A stretch of DNA of 64,000 nucleotides from Candidatus Roizmanbacteria bacterium RIFCSPLOWO2_01_FULL_40_13 (GCA_001789745.1 MGAN01000004.1:1-64000); one strand, 5' to 3'; shown: positions 31,705 through 39,462, numbered from the stretch's first letter. Numbers and translations are program-made. Notes: a model not told the origin generated them from the letters alone.

Positions 31705-31727
31705 ACTCTAACCTACGAGGTTAGAGT
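31705..31727. repeat. REP-type palindrome, copy 4, right of RAYT gene
   Basis: Perfect arms ACTCTAACC/GGTTAGAGT around loop TACGA, with outer CCAA/TTGG pairing extending the stem. Inverted mate of the copy at 30931. Confidence 0.88.
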
Positions 31728-31747
31728 AGATTGGCAAAGACATTTAA

Positions 31748-31776
31748 TTGTCTCAAGAAGTCTTATTTGATAGAAT
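31748..31776 (+). promoter_or_regulatory. promoter of tRNA-Phe
   Basis: TTGTCT (31748-31753), 17 bp, TAGAAT (31771-31776) with a TGA extended -10, 14 bases before the tRNA. Confidence 0.65.
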
Positions 31777-31790
31777 ACTCATTATTGCTT

Positions 31791-31863
31791 GCCAGGGTAG
31801 CCAAGGTGGTCACGGCGCGTGTCTGAAAAACATGAGATCTCAGTTCGACTCTGAGCCCTGGCA
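31791..31863 (+). tRNA. tRNA-Phe(GAA)
   Basis: Acceptor GCCAGGG/CCCTGGC, anticodon stem CGTGT/ACATG around CTGAAAA (anticodon GAA), T stem CTCAG/CTGAG, discriminator A. CCA is not encoded. Confidence 0.94.
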
Positions 31864-31886
31864 CTTTTTTATGAATAAAAAAGTGC
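31861..31886. terminator. bidirectional terminator between convergent tRNA genes
   Basis: Ten-base perfect arms GCACTTTTTT and AAAAAAGTGC with a 6-nt loop, T-rich when read on either strand. It lies exactly between tRNA-Phe and the convergent nested tRNA pair and shares the last bases of both. Confidence 0.7.
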
Positions 31887-32059
31887 GCCTGTTTGGGTTC
31901 GAACCAAGGACTTCCATCTTACCTGCCCGACGCGCTGTTGTGCGCTTGGATGGGATCGAACCATCGACCCCTACTTTATAAGAGTAGTGCTCTACCACTG
32001 AGCTACAAGCGCTCTAGCAGGCGGGTAAGGATGGCACTCTGCCGCTGAGTTACAGGCGC
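31884..32059 (-). tRNA. tRNA gene interrupted in its anticodon loop by another tRNA
   Basis: The two ends form one tRNA. Acceptor GCGCCTG (32053-32059) pairs with CAGGCGC (31885-31891), the D arm is ACTC-AGCGGCA-GAGT, the anticodon stem is CCATC (32030-32034) with GATGG (31914-31918), the T loop is TTCGAAC and the discriminator A. The T stem has one C-A mismatch. Between the anticodon-stem halves lie 111 bases (31919-32029) instead of 7, containing a whole tRNA-Ile and two flanking tails that are largely complementary to each other. A TATAAT at 32073-32078 is well placed to start it. Depending on the joint, the restored anticodon would be UAC (Val), UAU (Ile), UGU or GGU (Thr); the true joint is unknown. 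It may be a split or intron-bearing tRNA, or a relic. Confidence 0.6.
31941..32012 (-). tRNA. tRNA-Ile(TAT) by anticodon, nested inside another tRNA
   Basis: A complete 72-nt tRNA: acceptor GCGCTTG/CAAGCGC, D arm GCTC-AGTGGTA-GAGC, anticodon stem CTACT/AGTAG around CTTATAA (anticodon UAU), 5-nt variable loop, T arm GATGG-TTCGATC-CCATC, discriminator A, no encoded CCA. Most bacteria read AUA with a lysidine-modified CAU tRNA; a UAU tRNA-Ile is uncommon. Identity is assigned from the anticodon only. Confidence 0.85.
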
Positions 32060-32078
32060 TTATTGAAACTCAATTATA

Positions 32079-32621
32079 CTACTTTTTCTTCATCAATTTC
32101 TGGTACTCTTTTTCACTGATTAGGTCTTTAGAGGATTCTACCCGATCAACAAACATAACTCCCTCCAAACGATCGTACTCGTGCTGAAAAATTCTGGCTA
32201 CAAAATCTTTATAAACTTATTCAACTTTTTTCCCTTCCCTGGTTATATATGTCACTCTAATCGAAATGTACCGGGGAATTAATCCACGGATTCCCGGAAT
32301 ACTCAAGCATCCCTCCCAATCACTTTTCATCTCTTTGGAAAAAGAGATTATTTTAGGATTAATTATTACCGCAGGTTTCATTTTGGGAGCTTTAGGATAG
32401 CGCGGATTGGGATGAGATGCAGCGATAAAAAGTCTAAGAGATTTATAAATTTGAGGCGCTGCAATACCAACCCCGTCCACTTCCATAACTGTCGCAACCA
32501 AATTATCTATCAACTTCTGCAGATTGGGGTCCTTAATGTTTTTTACGGATTTGGCCCTTTTCCTCAATATCTTGTGCCCAAGTTGAGCAACCTGCAACAA
32601 ATCTCCTTTACTTTTTTTCAT
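32079..32621 (-). pseudogene. def: peptide deformylase, interrupted by an in-frame stop and lacking a metal ligand
   Basis: The reading frame aligns with a full-length deformylase of about 180 residues. Motif I is GVGIAAPQ (50-57), motif II EGCLSIPG (103-110) with the metal-binding Cys105. At codon 135 (32217-32219) there is an in-frame TAA. The same frame then continues VYKDFVARIFQHEYDRLEG to a TAG at 32079. Motif III should be HExxH; here it is HEYDR (His147, Arg151), so the second metal-binding His is also lost (codon CGT, one step from CAT). Two independent hits in the essential C-terminal region point to a decaying gene; a sequencing error could explain only the stop. The enzyme would remove N-formyl groups from new proteins. 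Confidence 0.8.
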
Positions 32622-32696
32622 ATTTATTTTTCAAAAAAATATTCTAAAACATTGCCAAAACTATATAGAAATTGCTTAAGATAAAATCAATATTAT

Positions 32697-33209
32697 TCAT
32701 TCTTTAAACTTTTTATAAATATTTTTGTAAACAAAATGGAAAGCGCCTCCGAATATTTTCGGATCGGTTTTCATTAGTCTTTTAATTTCCTCTTTAGTAA
32801 AATATTTAAAATCTTTAGTCTCGTCGCTTAAGACCACTTTGTCATCGGAATAAATTTCAAACAAATTGAAATAATGGTTTTCTCGTCTGCCGATCACGAA
32901 TCGGTTATAAATTCCTCTTCCGATGAATTTGAATTTATAATCTTCTAATCCAACCTCTTCAAATGCTTCCCGCTTAAGCGCGTCTTCAAGAGATTCACCG
33001 GCCTGTACATGACCTCCGATCGGTGACACGTATTGGTGTTTATCCTGTTTATGTTCTGAAGGGACAAACAGCAACCACTCATCTTTTAAATTTATAATTT
33101 CGGATATTACACATCGGTGGAGAAGTCCCTTATCGTGCGCTTCCTTTTTGGAAGTCTTATATAGCGTCTTATTGTTTTCATCAACGATATCGACCATCTC
33201 ATCTTTCAT
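32697..33209 (-). CDS. Nudix hydrolase, isopentenyl-diphosphate-isomerase-like
   Basis: A 170-residue protein. VDIVDENN near the start, LHRCVISEII (31-40) and the complete Nudix box GHVQAGE...REAFEEVGL (about 63-85) match the IDI/YfcD branch of Nudix proteins. Start at 33209 is chosen because the longer frame runs through tRNA-Ala and tRNA-Arg; an ATG four codons further in is also possible. It could be a true IPP isomerase or a nucleotide-diphosphate pyrophosphatase; the active-site Cys and Glu of IDI were not verifiable. Confidence 0.8.
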   Translation of the reverse strand: MKDEMVDIVDENNKTLYKTSKKEAHDKGLLHRCVISEIINLKDEWLLFVPSEHKQDKHQYVSPIGGHVQAGESLEDALKREAFEEVGLEDYKFKFIGRGIYNRFVIGRRENHYFNLFEIYSDDKVVLSDETKDFKYFTKEEIKRLMKTDPKIFGGAFHFVYKNIYKKFKE

Positions 33210-33278
33210 AGGTGAAACGTAATGAATCTTCGTCTTAAACGATCCAACTGCGTTTAATTTACGAAGTGAATTATTACG

Positions 33279-33352
33279 TGGTGGACCTACCGAGAATTGA
33301 ACTCGGATCCCTGCAATGCGAATGCAGTATTCTGCCGTTGAACCATAGGCCC
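33279..33352 (-). tRNA. tRNA-Ala(CGC)
   Basis: Acceptor GGGCCTA/TAGGTCC includes the G3-U70 wobble that defines alanine tRNAs. Anticodon stem CTGCA/TGCAG encloses TTCGCAT (anticodon CGC), the T stem is CCGAG/CTCGG, the discriminator A, and CCA is encoded at 33279-33281. The variable loop is 4 nt. Confidence 0.9.
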
Positions 33353-33356
33353 AATG

Positions 33357-33428
33357 TGCCTCTAGAGGGAATTGAACCCCCATATCCAGTTCCGGAAACT
33401 GACGCTCTGTCCATTGAGCTATAGAGGC
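33357..33428 (-). tRNA. tRNA-Arg(CCG)
   Basis: Acceptor GCCTCTA/TAGAGGC, anticodon stem TCAGT/ACTGG around TTCCGGA (anticodon CCG), T stem GGGGG/CCCTC, discriminator A, no encoded CCA. Its 5' end overlaps the last 10 bases of uppP, so the tRNA start is cut out of the uppP transcript or has a promoter inside uppP. Confidence 0.92.
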
Positions 33429-34207
33429 AATAAAAAAATAAGCAGTATTATTATAACAAGCACAAGGCGGTAATAGGCGAAGACGACCAGGGTATTTTTT
33501 TGTAAAAAATCAATGAACCATTTGACTATAAAATATGAAGATATAAAAGCTGATATAAAACCTACAGTTAAAAGTAAAAAATTATTAGAGTAATTTACTA
33601 TCACTGACCTCATTTTGTACAGATCATAAAAAGCCGCGGCAAATACGGTCGGAACCGAAAGCAAAAAGGAAAAATAGGCAGAGTCTTTTCTCTTATATCC
33701 CAATATCATCATGCCCGTAATGACTGCTCCGGCGCGTGAAACTCCGGGAATAATGGCCAGCGATTGAACTAAACCTATGATTATGGCTTGTTTATAGTCC
33801 AAATTTTTTATATTTTTTTTTAGTTTGATTTTTTCATACTTTACCAGCTTTTCCACCAGCAAAAAAACCGCTGCAACCGCGGCAAAAATTCCCAGCATCA
33901 AAAACCGGCTTTCAAAGAGTATGTTTTTGATGAATTTGTAGAGAATAAACCCGATTAAAGCCGTTGGAATAAAGGAAAAAAATACCCGCTTCATCAATTC
34001 TTTGGATTTAACGACGTCAGAAAAATAGAGCAGTATAACGGATAAGATCGCGCCTGACTGAATAAAAACTTCAAATAATTTAATGAAATCATTTTGTTGA
34101 ATTCCCAGTAACTTTGATGTGAAGATTAAATGAAAAGTTGATGATATAGGCAAAAACTCCGTTATCCCCTCCACCACACCTAGTATCGCGGCTTGAATAA
34201 TATTCAT
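33419..34207 (-). CDS. uppP: undecaprenyl-diphosphatase
   Basis: A 262-residue polytopic BacA-type phosphatase that recycles undecaprenyl diphosphate to the monophosphate used by all lipid-linked glycan pathways. Motif 1 GVVEGITEFLPISSTFH (10-26, with Glu13, Glu17 and Ser22-Ser23) and motif 2 SLAIIPGVSRAGAVI (about 149-163) are intact, and length is normal (260-280). It sits among many polyprenyl-dependent glycosyltransferase genes. Its stop codon lies inside tRNA-Arg. Confidence 0.95.
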   Translation of the reverse strand: MNIIQAAILGVVEGITEFLPISSTFHLIFTSKLLGIQQNDFIKLFEVFIQSGAILSVILLYFSDVVKSKELMKRVFFSFIPTALIGFILYKFIKNILFESRFLMLGIFAAVAAVFLLVEKLVKYEKIKLKKNIKNLDYKQAIIIGLVQSLAIIPGVSRAGAVITGMMILGYKRKDSAYFSFLLSVPTVFAAAFYDLYKMRSVIVNYSNNFLLLTVGFISAFISSYFIVKWFIDFLQKNTLVVFAYYRLVLVIIILLIFLLPL

Positions 34208-34217
34208 TTCCGGTTAC

Positions 34218-34310
34218 GTCATTCTGAAAAAGCAGTATGATTAAAAAGTCTATCACGAAGGCGATTTTCTGAAATAAAATCAGGGATCCTTCGCTTTCGC
34301 TCAGGATGAC
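34218..34310. repeat. GTCATTC-type palindromic element
   Basis: Left end GTCATTCTGA, right end TCAGGATGAC, with inner CGAAGG/CCTTCG arms. It fills the divergent gap between uppP and the GT4 gene. Confidence 0.75.
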
Positions 34311-34319
34311 ATAATAAAG

Positions 34320-34325
34320 TATAAT
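34320..34325 (+). promoter_or_regulatory. -10 element just upstream of the GT4 gene
   Basis: TATAAT ends 7 bases before the ATG at 34333, which would place the transcript start at the start codon itself (leaderless mRNA). The -35 region falls in the repeat element and is weak. Confidence 0.4.
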
Positions 34326-34332
34326 ACATAGA

Positions 34333-35451
34333 ATGAAAATAGCCTTGGTTCATGATCAGTTGCAGGAGTTCGGCGGGGCCGAAAGAGTCTTGGTAGCCCT
34401 AAAAAAAATCTTCCCGGCAGCTGATGTTTTTACATCTTTTTATAATCCTGTTACGCTCGGTGTTAACAATCGACATTTTAAAAACTGGAAAATCGATACA
34501 TCTTGGGCAGATAAATTGCCTTTGATGAAAAAACTTCACTCTCCTTTGCGGTTTATAATTCCCTGGGTGTGGGAAAGTTTTGATTTTACAGATTATGATT
34601 TAGTTATTTCCTCATCGGGATCCTACATGTCCAAAGGAATCATAACCAGACCTGAGGCTTTACATATTTGTTACCTGCACCATCAACCTCGCTATCTTTA
34701 CTTTTATCAGACGGCAATCGAATGGCAGAAATACTTACCCGTAAAAATCTACGGACATCTGATTAATCACGGTCTTCGCCAGTGGGATTATATTTCATCC
34801 CAAAGAGTCGATTACTTCATCGCCAACTCCGAAGAAACCAAAAGGCGAATCCGCAAATTCTACCGCCGCGACTCATCCGTCATCTATCCTCCAGTAAATA
34901 TTCCAAAAAAAATTGCTACCGACTACCGACAACCGAATGCCGAATACTTTCTTACGGTCTCCCGTCTCGCCCGTGCCAAACAGATTGGCATTCTGATTCA
35001 GGCGGCAAATCAAATGAAATTTGATTTAAAAATTGTCGGTTCCGGCCGGGATCAATCTTATTTAAAATCTCTTGCCGGTCCAACCGTTGAGTTTTTGGGT
35101 AATTTGCCGGATGAAAAATTACCCGCACTTTTTCAAAATGCCAAAGCGTTCCTTTTCTCGGCAATTGATGAAGAATTCGGTATAGCCGCAGTTGAAGCGA
35201 TGGGATACGGTTTACCCGTTATAACTTACGCTTCCGGGGGTTTGAAAGAAACCGTCAGACATGGTCTTAATGGTTTTCTTTTTGATGAATTGAATCCGTC
35301 ATCGCTCATTACTCAAATAAAAAAACTGGAGGGTTTAACTAAAAATAAATACCTGCAAATGCGCAAAATGGCAAGAAACGAATCGGAAAAATATAGTTTT
35401 GAAAAATTTAAACAACAGTTATTAAAATTTATTAGTAAATTCAGGAATTAA
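34333..35451 (+). CDS. glycosyltransferase family 4
   Basis: A 372-residue GT-B enzyme. N-terminal VHDQLQEFGGAERVL (6-20) is the glycine-rich acceptor-side signature of WbaZ/mannosyltransferase-like GT4s. The donor site is DEEFGIAAVEAMGYGLPV (about 277-294) with the E-x7-E pattern, followed by GGLKETV. It probably transfers mannose or a similar hexose to a lipid-linked glycan on the cytoplasmic side. Stands alone between a repeat element and mutM. Confidence 0.9.
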   Translation: MKIALVHDQLQEFGGAERVLVALKKIFPAADVFTSFYNPVTLGVNNRHFKNWKIDTSWADKLPLMKKLHSPLRFIIPWVWESFDFTDYDLVISSSGSYMSKGIITRPEALHICYLHHQPRYLYFYQTAIEWQKYLPVKIYGHLINHGLRQWDYISSQRVDYFIANSEETKRRIRKFYRRDSSVIYPPVNIPKKIATDYRQPNAEYFLTVSRLARAKQIGILIQAANQMKFDLKIVGSGRDQSYLKSLAGPTVEFLGNLPDEKLPALFQNAKAFLFSAIDEEFGIAAVEAMGYGLPVITYASGGLKETVRHGLNGFLFDELNPSSLITQIKKLEGLTKNKYLQMRKMARNESEKYSFEKFKQQLLKFISKFRN

Positions 35452-35504
35452 CTTTACGGATGCTTCGATTAATCGATTAATTAGAGCATTCATAAATAAA
35501 ATCT

Positions 35505-36317
35505 TTGCCCGAACTTCCGGAAGTTGAAACAATTAGGCGCGGATTGGAAAAACATCTGGTCGGTAAAAAAATAAATGAACTTGAGATTCTTGATCTTAAA
35601 CTGTCAAAAGAAAACCTATCTCATGTTAAAAGTGTAAAAGTTACTACCGTCAGACGCTTTGGTAAGGGACTCGTTATTGAACTGGATAATGAATACTCAA
35701 TTGCTGTCCATATCAAGATGACCGGCCAACTCATATTTAAACAAAATAAACAGGATATCCTTCCCGATAAACATACCCGGGCTATATTTAAATTAGAGAA
35801 TGCCGCCGTTCTTTACTTCAATGATATCCGCAGATTCGGCTGGATAAAAATTTTAAAAACTGATGAGGTCGGCAGGCTTCCTTTTTTCAAAAATCTTGGT
35901 CCCGAACCGTTTAAAAATCTTACTCCCCGATATTTACAAGAAATTTCCCAAAAATCCAATTTACCGATCAAGACTCTGATTATGGATCAAAGAAAAATCA
36001 GCGGTATCGGAAATATTTATGCTAACGATGCGCTAAATCTTGCCAAAATAAACCCCTCCAGAAAAGCAAAATTCTTGACAGAAAAAGAGACGAACAAACT
36101 ATATCTGTCGATTCTTGAAGTTTTAAACCGCGGTTTAAAATATGGAGGTTCTTCCGAAGTTAATTATGTTAACGCGGACGGGAATAAAGGAAAATACCAG
36201 AATCATTCTTTTGTTTATAACCGTGAAGGAGAAAATTGTCTCAACTGCGGTAGTAAAATTAAAAAAACAAAAGTCTCCGGACGGGGTACATACTTTTGTG
36301 AATCTTGTCAGAAATAA
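35505..36317 (+). CDS. mutM: formamidopyrimidine-DNA glycosylase
   Basis: A 270-residue DNA repair glycosylase/AP-lyase that removes 8-oxoguanine and FaPy lesions. The start is TTG at 35505, fixed by the MPELPEVE N-terminus in which Pro2 is the catalytic nucleophile and Glu3 essential. VRRFGKGL carries the conserved Lys near residue 54, ISGIGNIYANDAL is the helix-two-turn-helix, and the C-terminal zinc finger has CLNCG and CESC pairs. All key parts are present and length is normal. Confidence 0.96.
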   Translation: MPELPEVETIRRGLEKHLVGKKINELEILDLKLSKENLSHVKSVKVTTVRRFGKGLVIELDNEYSIAVHIKMTGQLIFKQNKQDILPDKHTRAIFKLENAAVLYFNDIRRFGWIKILKTDEVGRLPFFKNLGPEPFKNLTPRYLQEISQKSNLPIKTLIMDQRKISGIGNIYANDALNLAKINPSRKAKFLTEKETNKLYLSILEVLNRGLKYGGSSEVNYVNADGNKGKYQNHSFVYNREGENCLNCGSKIKKTKVSGRGTYFCESCQK

Positions 36318-36342
36318 TTTTAAATCATTAAATATTAAGTTT

Positions 36343-36449
36343 GTCATCCCGAGAGCAATCGAGGGATCTCTCAATTTGTTAGAGACTTTTTGCTCGCATT
36401 CGTGTCGTATAGGGCTTTGCGAGAGATGCTTCGCTTCGTTCAGCATGAC
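36343..36449. repeat. GTCATCC-type palindromic element, long form
   Basis: GTCATCCCGAG at the left, CAGCATGAC at the right, with internal CTCTC/GAGAG and CTCGCATTCG segments matching the copies at 46543 and 58112. Lies between mutM and the convergent ABC permease. Confidence 0.75.
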
Positions 36450-36468
36450 AAATTTTGTTGTAACAATT

Positions 36469-37674
36469 TTATTCATACCTCATCGCCTCGACCGGCTCCA
36501 GATTGGCGGCTTTTCTGGCGGGGAAAACCCCAAAAGTTATTCCGATAAACGAAGAGACCGATAAGGAAATCGCAACCGTAACCAAATCGATATATGCCGG
36601 AAAATATCGGCTGATGAAAAACACTGCTACATAAGCCAAAGCCAGCCCTAAAAATCCGCCGACAAAAGATAACAATACCGACTCCGTAAGGAACTGGTAC
36701 ATGATATCGCTTTTTTGCGCGCCCAGAGCACGCCTTATCCCTACTTCTTTGGTCCTGTCGGAAACTGTCACATACATGATATTCATGATACCTATTCCGC
36801 CTACAACCAACGACACCGCCGCAATGGCAACTAAAACTAAATTAAAAATATTGAAAATTGAGTTAACGGCAGACATCAGTTCCGTCGGTTCAACGATGGA
36901 AAAATTTTCTTCATCGTATCTTTTCAAAAATTCCTGTTTGATATCCTCTTTTACTTGGGAGACATACTGCTCGCCTTTGGTTTTAACCGCGATGCGAAAA
37001 AATTTTTTCTCCGGGTTAAATATGTACCCGGTCGTATACGGCCCGAACATATAATTGTCATAGTCAAATCCGCCGAACCCACCTCCCCCTTTGCTTTTGA
37101 TCACGCCGATTATGGTAAACCTGACGTCCTCAATTCTGATTTTTTTGCCTATGGCTTCCTGGTTTCCGCCGAAAAGTTTTTCTGCTATCTTTGGTCCGCT
37201 GACAATGACTTTGGCTCTTTTGGTCAGATCAGTCTTATCGAAAAATCTTCCTACATCCACTTCAAAACCCATTAAATCCTGAATCGCTTCTGAGGAAAAC
37301 ATCACGTCAATAAATTCTTCATCTATCGTGCCTTGTGCGTTGGCCGACTTAAGAGTCAAAGGCGCCGTACTTACAACATTGTCAATTCTTTTCAACTTAT
37401 CTACATCTTTATTGTCAAAAGTCCCGGTGAAAGAAGATGCGCTTCCTGAAAATCCTCCACCCGACAATATTCTGCCTGGTACCAAAAAAATCGTGTTATT
37501 ACCCAAAGATTCGAATTGGTCGGAGATATATTTCTTAAGCCCTAATCCCAAAGCCATGAGTATCACAACGGCAAATACTCCGATCAGAATACCCAGACTG
37601 GTTAAAAATGTCCGCAGTTTATTCCGTGAAAAATCAGCTAATCCTTCCTTAAACACAATAGCTAGATTAATCAT
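36469..37674 (-). CDS. MacB/FtsX-family ABC transporter permease
   Basis: A 401-residue permease with the four-helix MacB layout: one helix near the N-terminus (about 20-45), a large extracytoplasmic MacB-PCD domain (about 50-270), then three C-terminal helices including VGGIGIMNIMYVTVSDRTKE and RRALGAQ, diagnostic for this family. It couples to the ATPase whose stop overlaps its start by 4 bases. Such tripartite systems move macrolides, lipoproteins or peptides by mechanotransmission. Confidence 0.9.
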   Translation of the reverse strand: MINLAIVFKEGLADFSRNKLRTFLTSLGILIGVFAVVILMALGLGLKKYISDQFESLGNNTIFLVPGRILSGGGFSGSASSFTGTFDNKDVDKLKRIDNVVSTAPLTLKSANAQGTIDEEFIDVMFSSEAIQDLMGFEVDVGRFFDKTDLTKRAKVIVSGPKIAEKLFGGNQEAIGKKIRIEDVRFTIIGVIKSKGGGGFGGFDYDNYMFGPYTTGYIFNPEKKFFRIAVKTKGEQYVSQVKEDIKQEFLKRYDEENFSIVEPTELMSAVNSIFNIFNLVLVAIAAVSLVVGGIGIMNIMYVTVSDRTKEVGIRRALGAQKSDIMYQFLTESVLLSFVGGFLGLALAYVAVFFISRYFPAYIDLVTVAISLSVSSFIGITFGVFPARKAANLEPVEAMRYE

Positions 37675-38339
37675 ATGATTTGACCGTCTTTAATTTTTAT
37701 CGTTCTTTTGGCATGTTTGGCAATATCCAAATCATGGGTAACCAAAATGACCGTGATTTTTTCTTTATGGTTAAGATCGTCAATTAATTTCATCACTTCC
37801 CGGCCGCTTCGACTGTCAATATTTCCCGTCGGTTCATCCGCCAGGATCAATCGGGGATTCATGATCAACGCCCTCGCTATTGCCACCCTTTGCTGTTGTC
37901 CGCCGGACAACTTATTGGGATATGAATTTTTTTTCTCTTCCAATCCGAATCTCCTCAAAAGCTCCAAGGCCTTCTCTTTTGGTTCAAAGCTTAAAGATTT
38001 CCTGCAGTAGAAGGCAGGTAGTATAATATTTTCCAGCACGGTCAACTTTGGTATCAGATTAAATTGCTGGAAGACAAATCCGGTAAACTCATTCCTCAAA
38101 CGTGAAATTTCGTCATCTTCCAAATTGGATATTTCTTGATTATCCAAAAAAACTTTTCCCGAAGACGGTTTGTCCAAAAGTCCTATTATATGCATTAATG
38201 TAGATTTACCTGACCCGGAAGGTCCCATAATCGAGCAAAACTCTCCCGCTTCAATCCTGATATTTATATTTTTTAGAGCATAAAAAATTATTTCATTATC
38301 CAGTCTATAGCTTTTATTGACATTCTGAAGTTTAATCAT
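37671..38339 (-). CDS. MacB/LolD-type ABC transporter ATPase
   Basis: A 222-residue ATPase with Walker A GPSGSGKST, Q-loop in FVFQQFNL, signature LSGGQQQR, Walker B LILADEPTG and the H-loop VTHD. The ATG at 38339 is preferred (4 bases after the upstream stop); an ATG at 38363 would add 8 residues and overlap the upstream gene by 20 bases. Middle gene of the MacAB-like operon. Confidence 0.93.
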   Translation of the reverse strand: MIKLQNVNKSYRLDNEIIFYALKNINIRIEAGEFCSIMGPSGSGKSTLMHIIGLLDKPSSGKVFLDNQEISNLEDDEISRLRNEFTGFVFQQFNLIPKLTVLENIILPAFYCRKSLSFEPKEKALELLRRFGLEEKKNSYPNKLSGGQQQRVAIARALIMNPRLILADEPTGNIDSRSGREVMKLIDDLNHKEKITVILVTHDLDIAKHAKRTIKIKDGQII

Positions 38340-38343
38340 GGTA

Positions 38344-39375
38344 TCACTTGACGATGAGATCACCTTCTTGAAGTCCGGAAATAATTGTCATCATGCCGTC
38401 TATCTCCTCTCCAGTCACAACCGGGGTCTTCACTATTTGTTTATTTTCCAACTTCCAGACATATGCCTGCCCCTTGGAGGTTTTAATATTTAAACTTGGA
38501 ACTGCTATCACGTTGCTTTTCTCCTGTAAAACAAAATCCACATCTCCCGTCATCCCTACTCTTAATACATATTCTCCATTAAGATCCAAAAAACGCATCT
38601 TGGCTTCATAGACTGCGCCTGTTGCTCCGTCTTTCGGCACAAAGGAAATCCTGTCTACTTCGCCTTTAACATTTTCGTCCGGGTATGAATCGAAAATAAT
38701 GTCTCCCTGCATGCCGTCTTTTAACTTTATTACTTCTGTCTGGTCGGCAGCTACGGAAAAATAGACGGTGTTGGGATTAATAATTTCAAACTCTGCCTGG
38801 GCCGGAGTGGTGTTAACGCCCGCAAAAGGAGAACTTACACTTACGACAATTCCCTCGATGGGCGAAAATAGATGCGAATATTCGATAGCTAAATTTTTTA
38901 GTTCAACATCGATAATCGCATTGTTTAAGTCATACTGGGCTTTTTCCAAGACTCTTAATGCTTCCCGTCTAGCATCTTCCGTCAATCCGCCTGTATATTT
39001 AATCTGACTGTCTTGCATTTCCTGGTCAAAATCCAGCCTTTCGTTGACGAAAGTATTCAAATATTTTTTCAGATTCTGCTGCACTTCCCGCTGGTCAAGC
39101 GAGGCAACGGCCTGAAATTTTTCCACATAATCTCCCTCCCTTACTCCTACCCAGGAAAGCCTGCCCGATGACTGAAACCGGAGGGTAACTTGCTCTTCTG
39201 CCACAATTTCTCCCGAAAGCGACAGCTCTTCTTTGAGCGTCTGTCTTTTGACTTTATAAGCAGACTTTTCTTCATCAGATTTAATGCCAAGCGGAGTATT
39301 TTGATAAACGACTATTCCTATAATAATCAACAGTATCACAATAAAGTACCATCTTTTTTTAAGAATTTTAACCAT
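38344..39375 (-). CDS. MacA/HlyD-like periplasmic adaptor
   Basis: A 343-residue membrane-fusion protein: N-terminal helix (9-25), lipoyl-like halves split by a coiled-coil hairpin (about 100-160, KYLNTFVNERLDFDQEM), SPIEGIVVSV for the second lipoyl half, then beta-barrel and membrane-proximal domains. First gene of a three-gene adaptor-ATPase-permease operon. Without an outer membrane, as expected in this lineage, the adaptor would act at the cell envelope only. Confidence 0.88.
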   Translation of the reverse strand: MVKILKKRWYFIVILLIIIGIVVYQNTPLGIKSDEEKSAYKVKRQTLKEELSLSGEIVAEEQVTLRFQSSGRLSWVGVREGDYVEKFQAVASLDQREVQQNLKKYLNTFVNERLDFDQEMQDSQIKYTGGLTEDARREALRVLEKAQYDLNNAIIDVELKNLAIEYSHLFSPIEGIVVSVSSPFAGVNTTPAQAEFEIINPNTVYFSVAADQTEVIKLKDGMQGDIIFDSYPDENVKGEVDRISFVPKDGATGAVYEAKMRFLDLNGEYVLRVGMTGDVDFVLQEKSNVIAVPSLNIKTSKGQAYVWKLENKQIVKTPVVTGEEIDGMMTIISGLQEGDLIVK

Positions 39376-39462
39376 TTCATGATTATAATCGAAGTTTGGA
39401 CTGAATTTCTATACTTTAAATCACTGAATAAATACGGCAAGAGCCGCGCCAAGTTTACAGCT

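Noticed and set aside
31748-31981. Rightward open frame over tRNA-Phe and the nested tRNAs
   Set aside because: Its C-terminal half (FEPRTSILPARRAVVRLDGIEP) is the antisense of the tRNA genes; no independent support.
31919-32029. Group I intron in the interrupted tRNA
   Set aside because: Only about 40 bases remain besides the inner tRNA; no room for the conserved P3-P8 core.
33210-33383. Longer start of the second Nudix gene
   Set aside because: The extension is antisense-free but lies within tRNA-Ala, so translation from there is unlikely.
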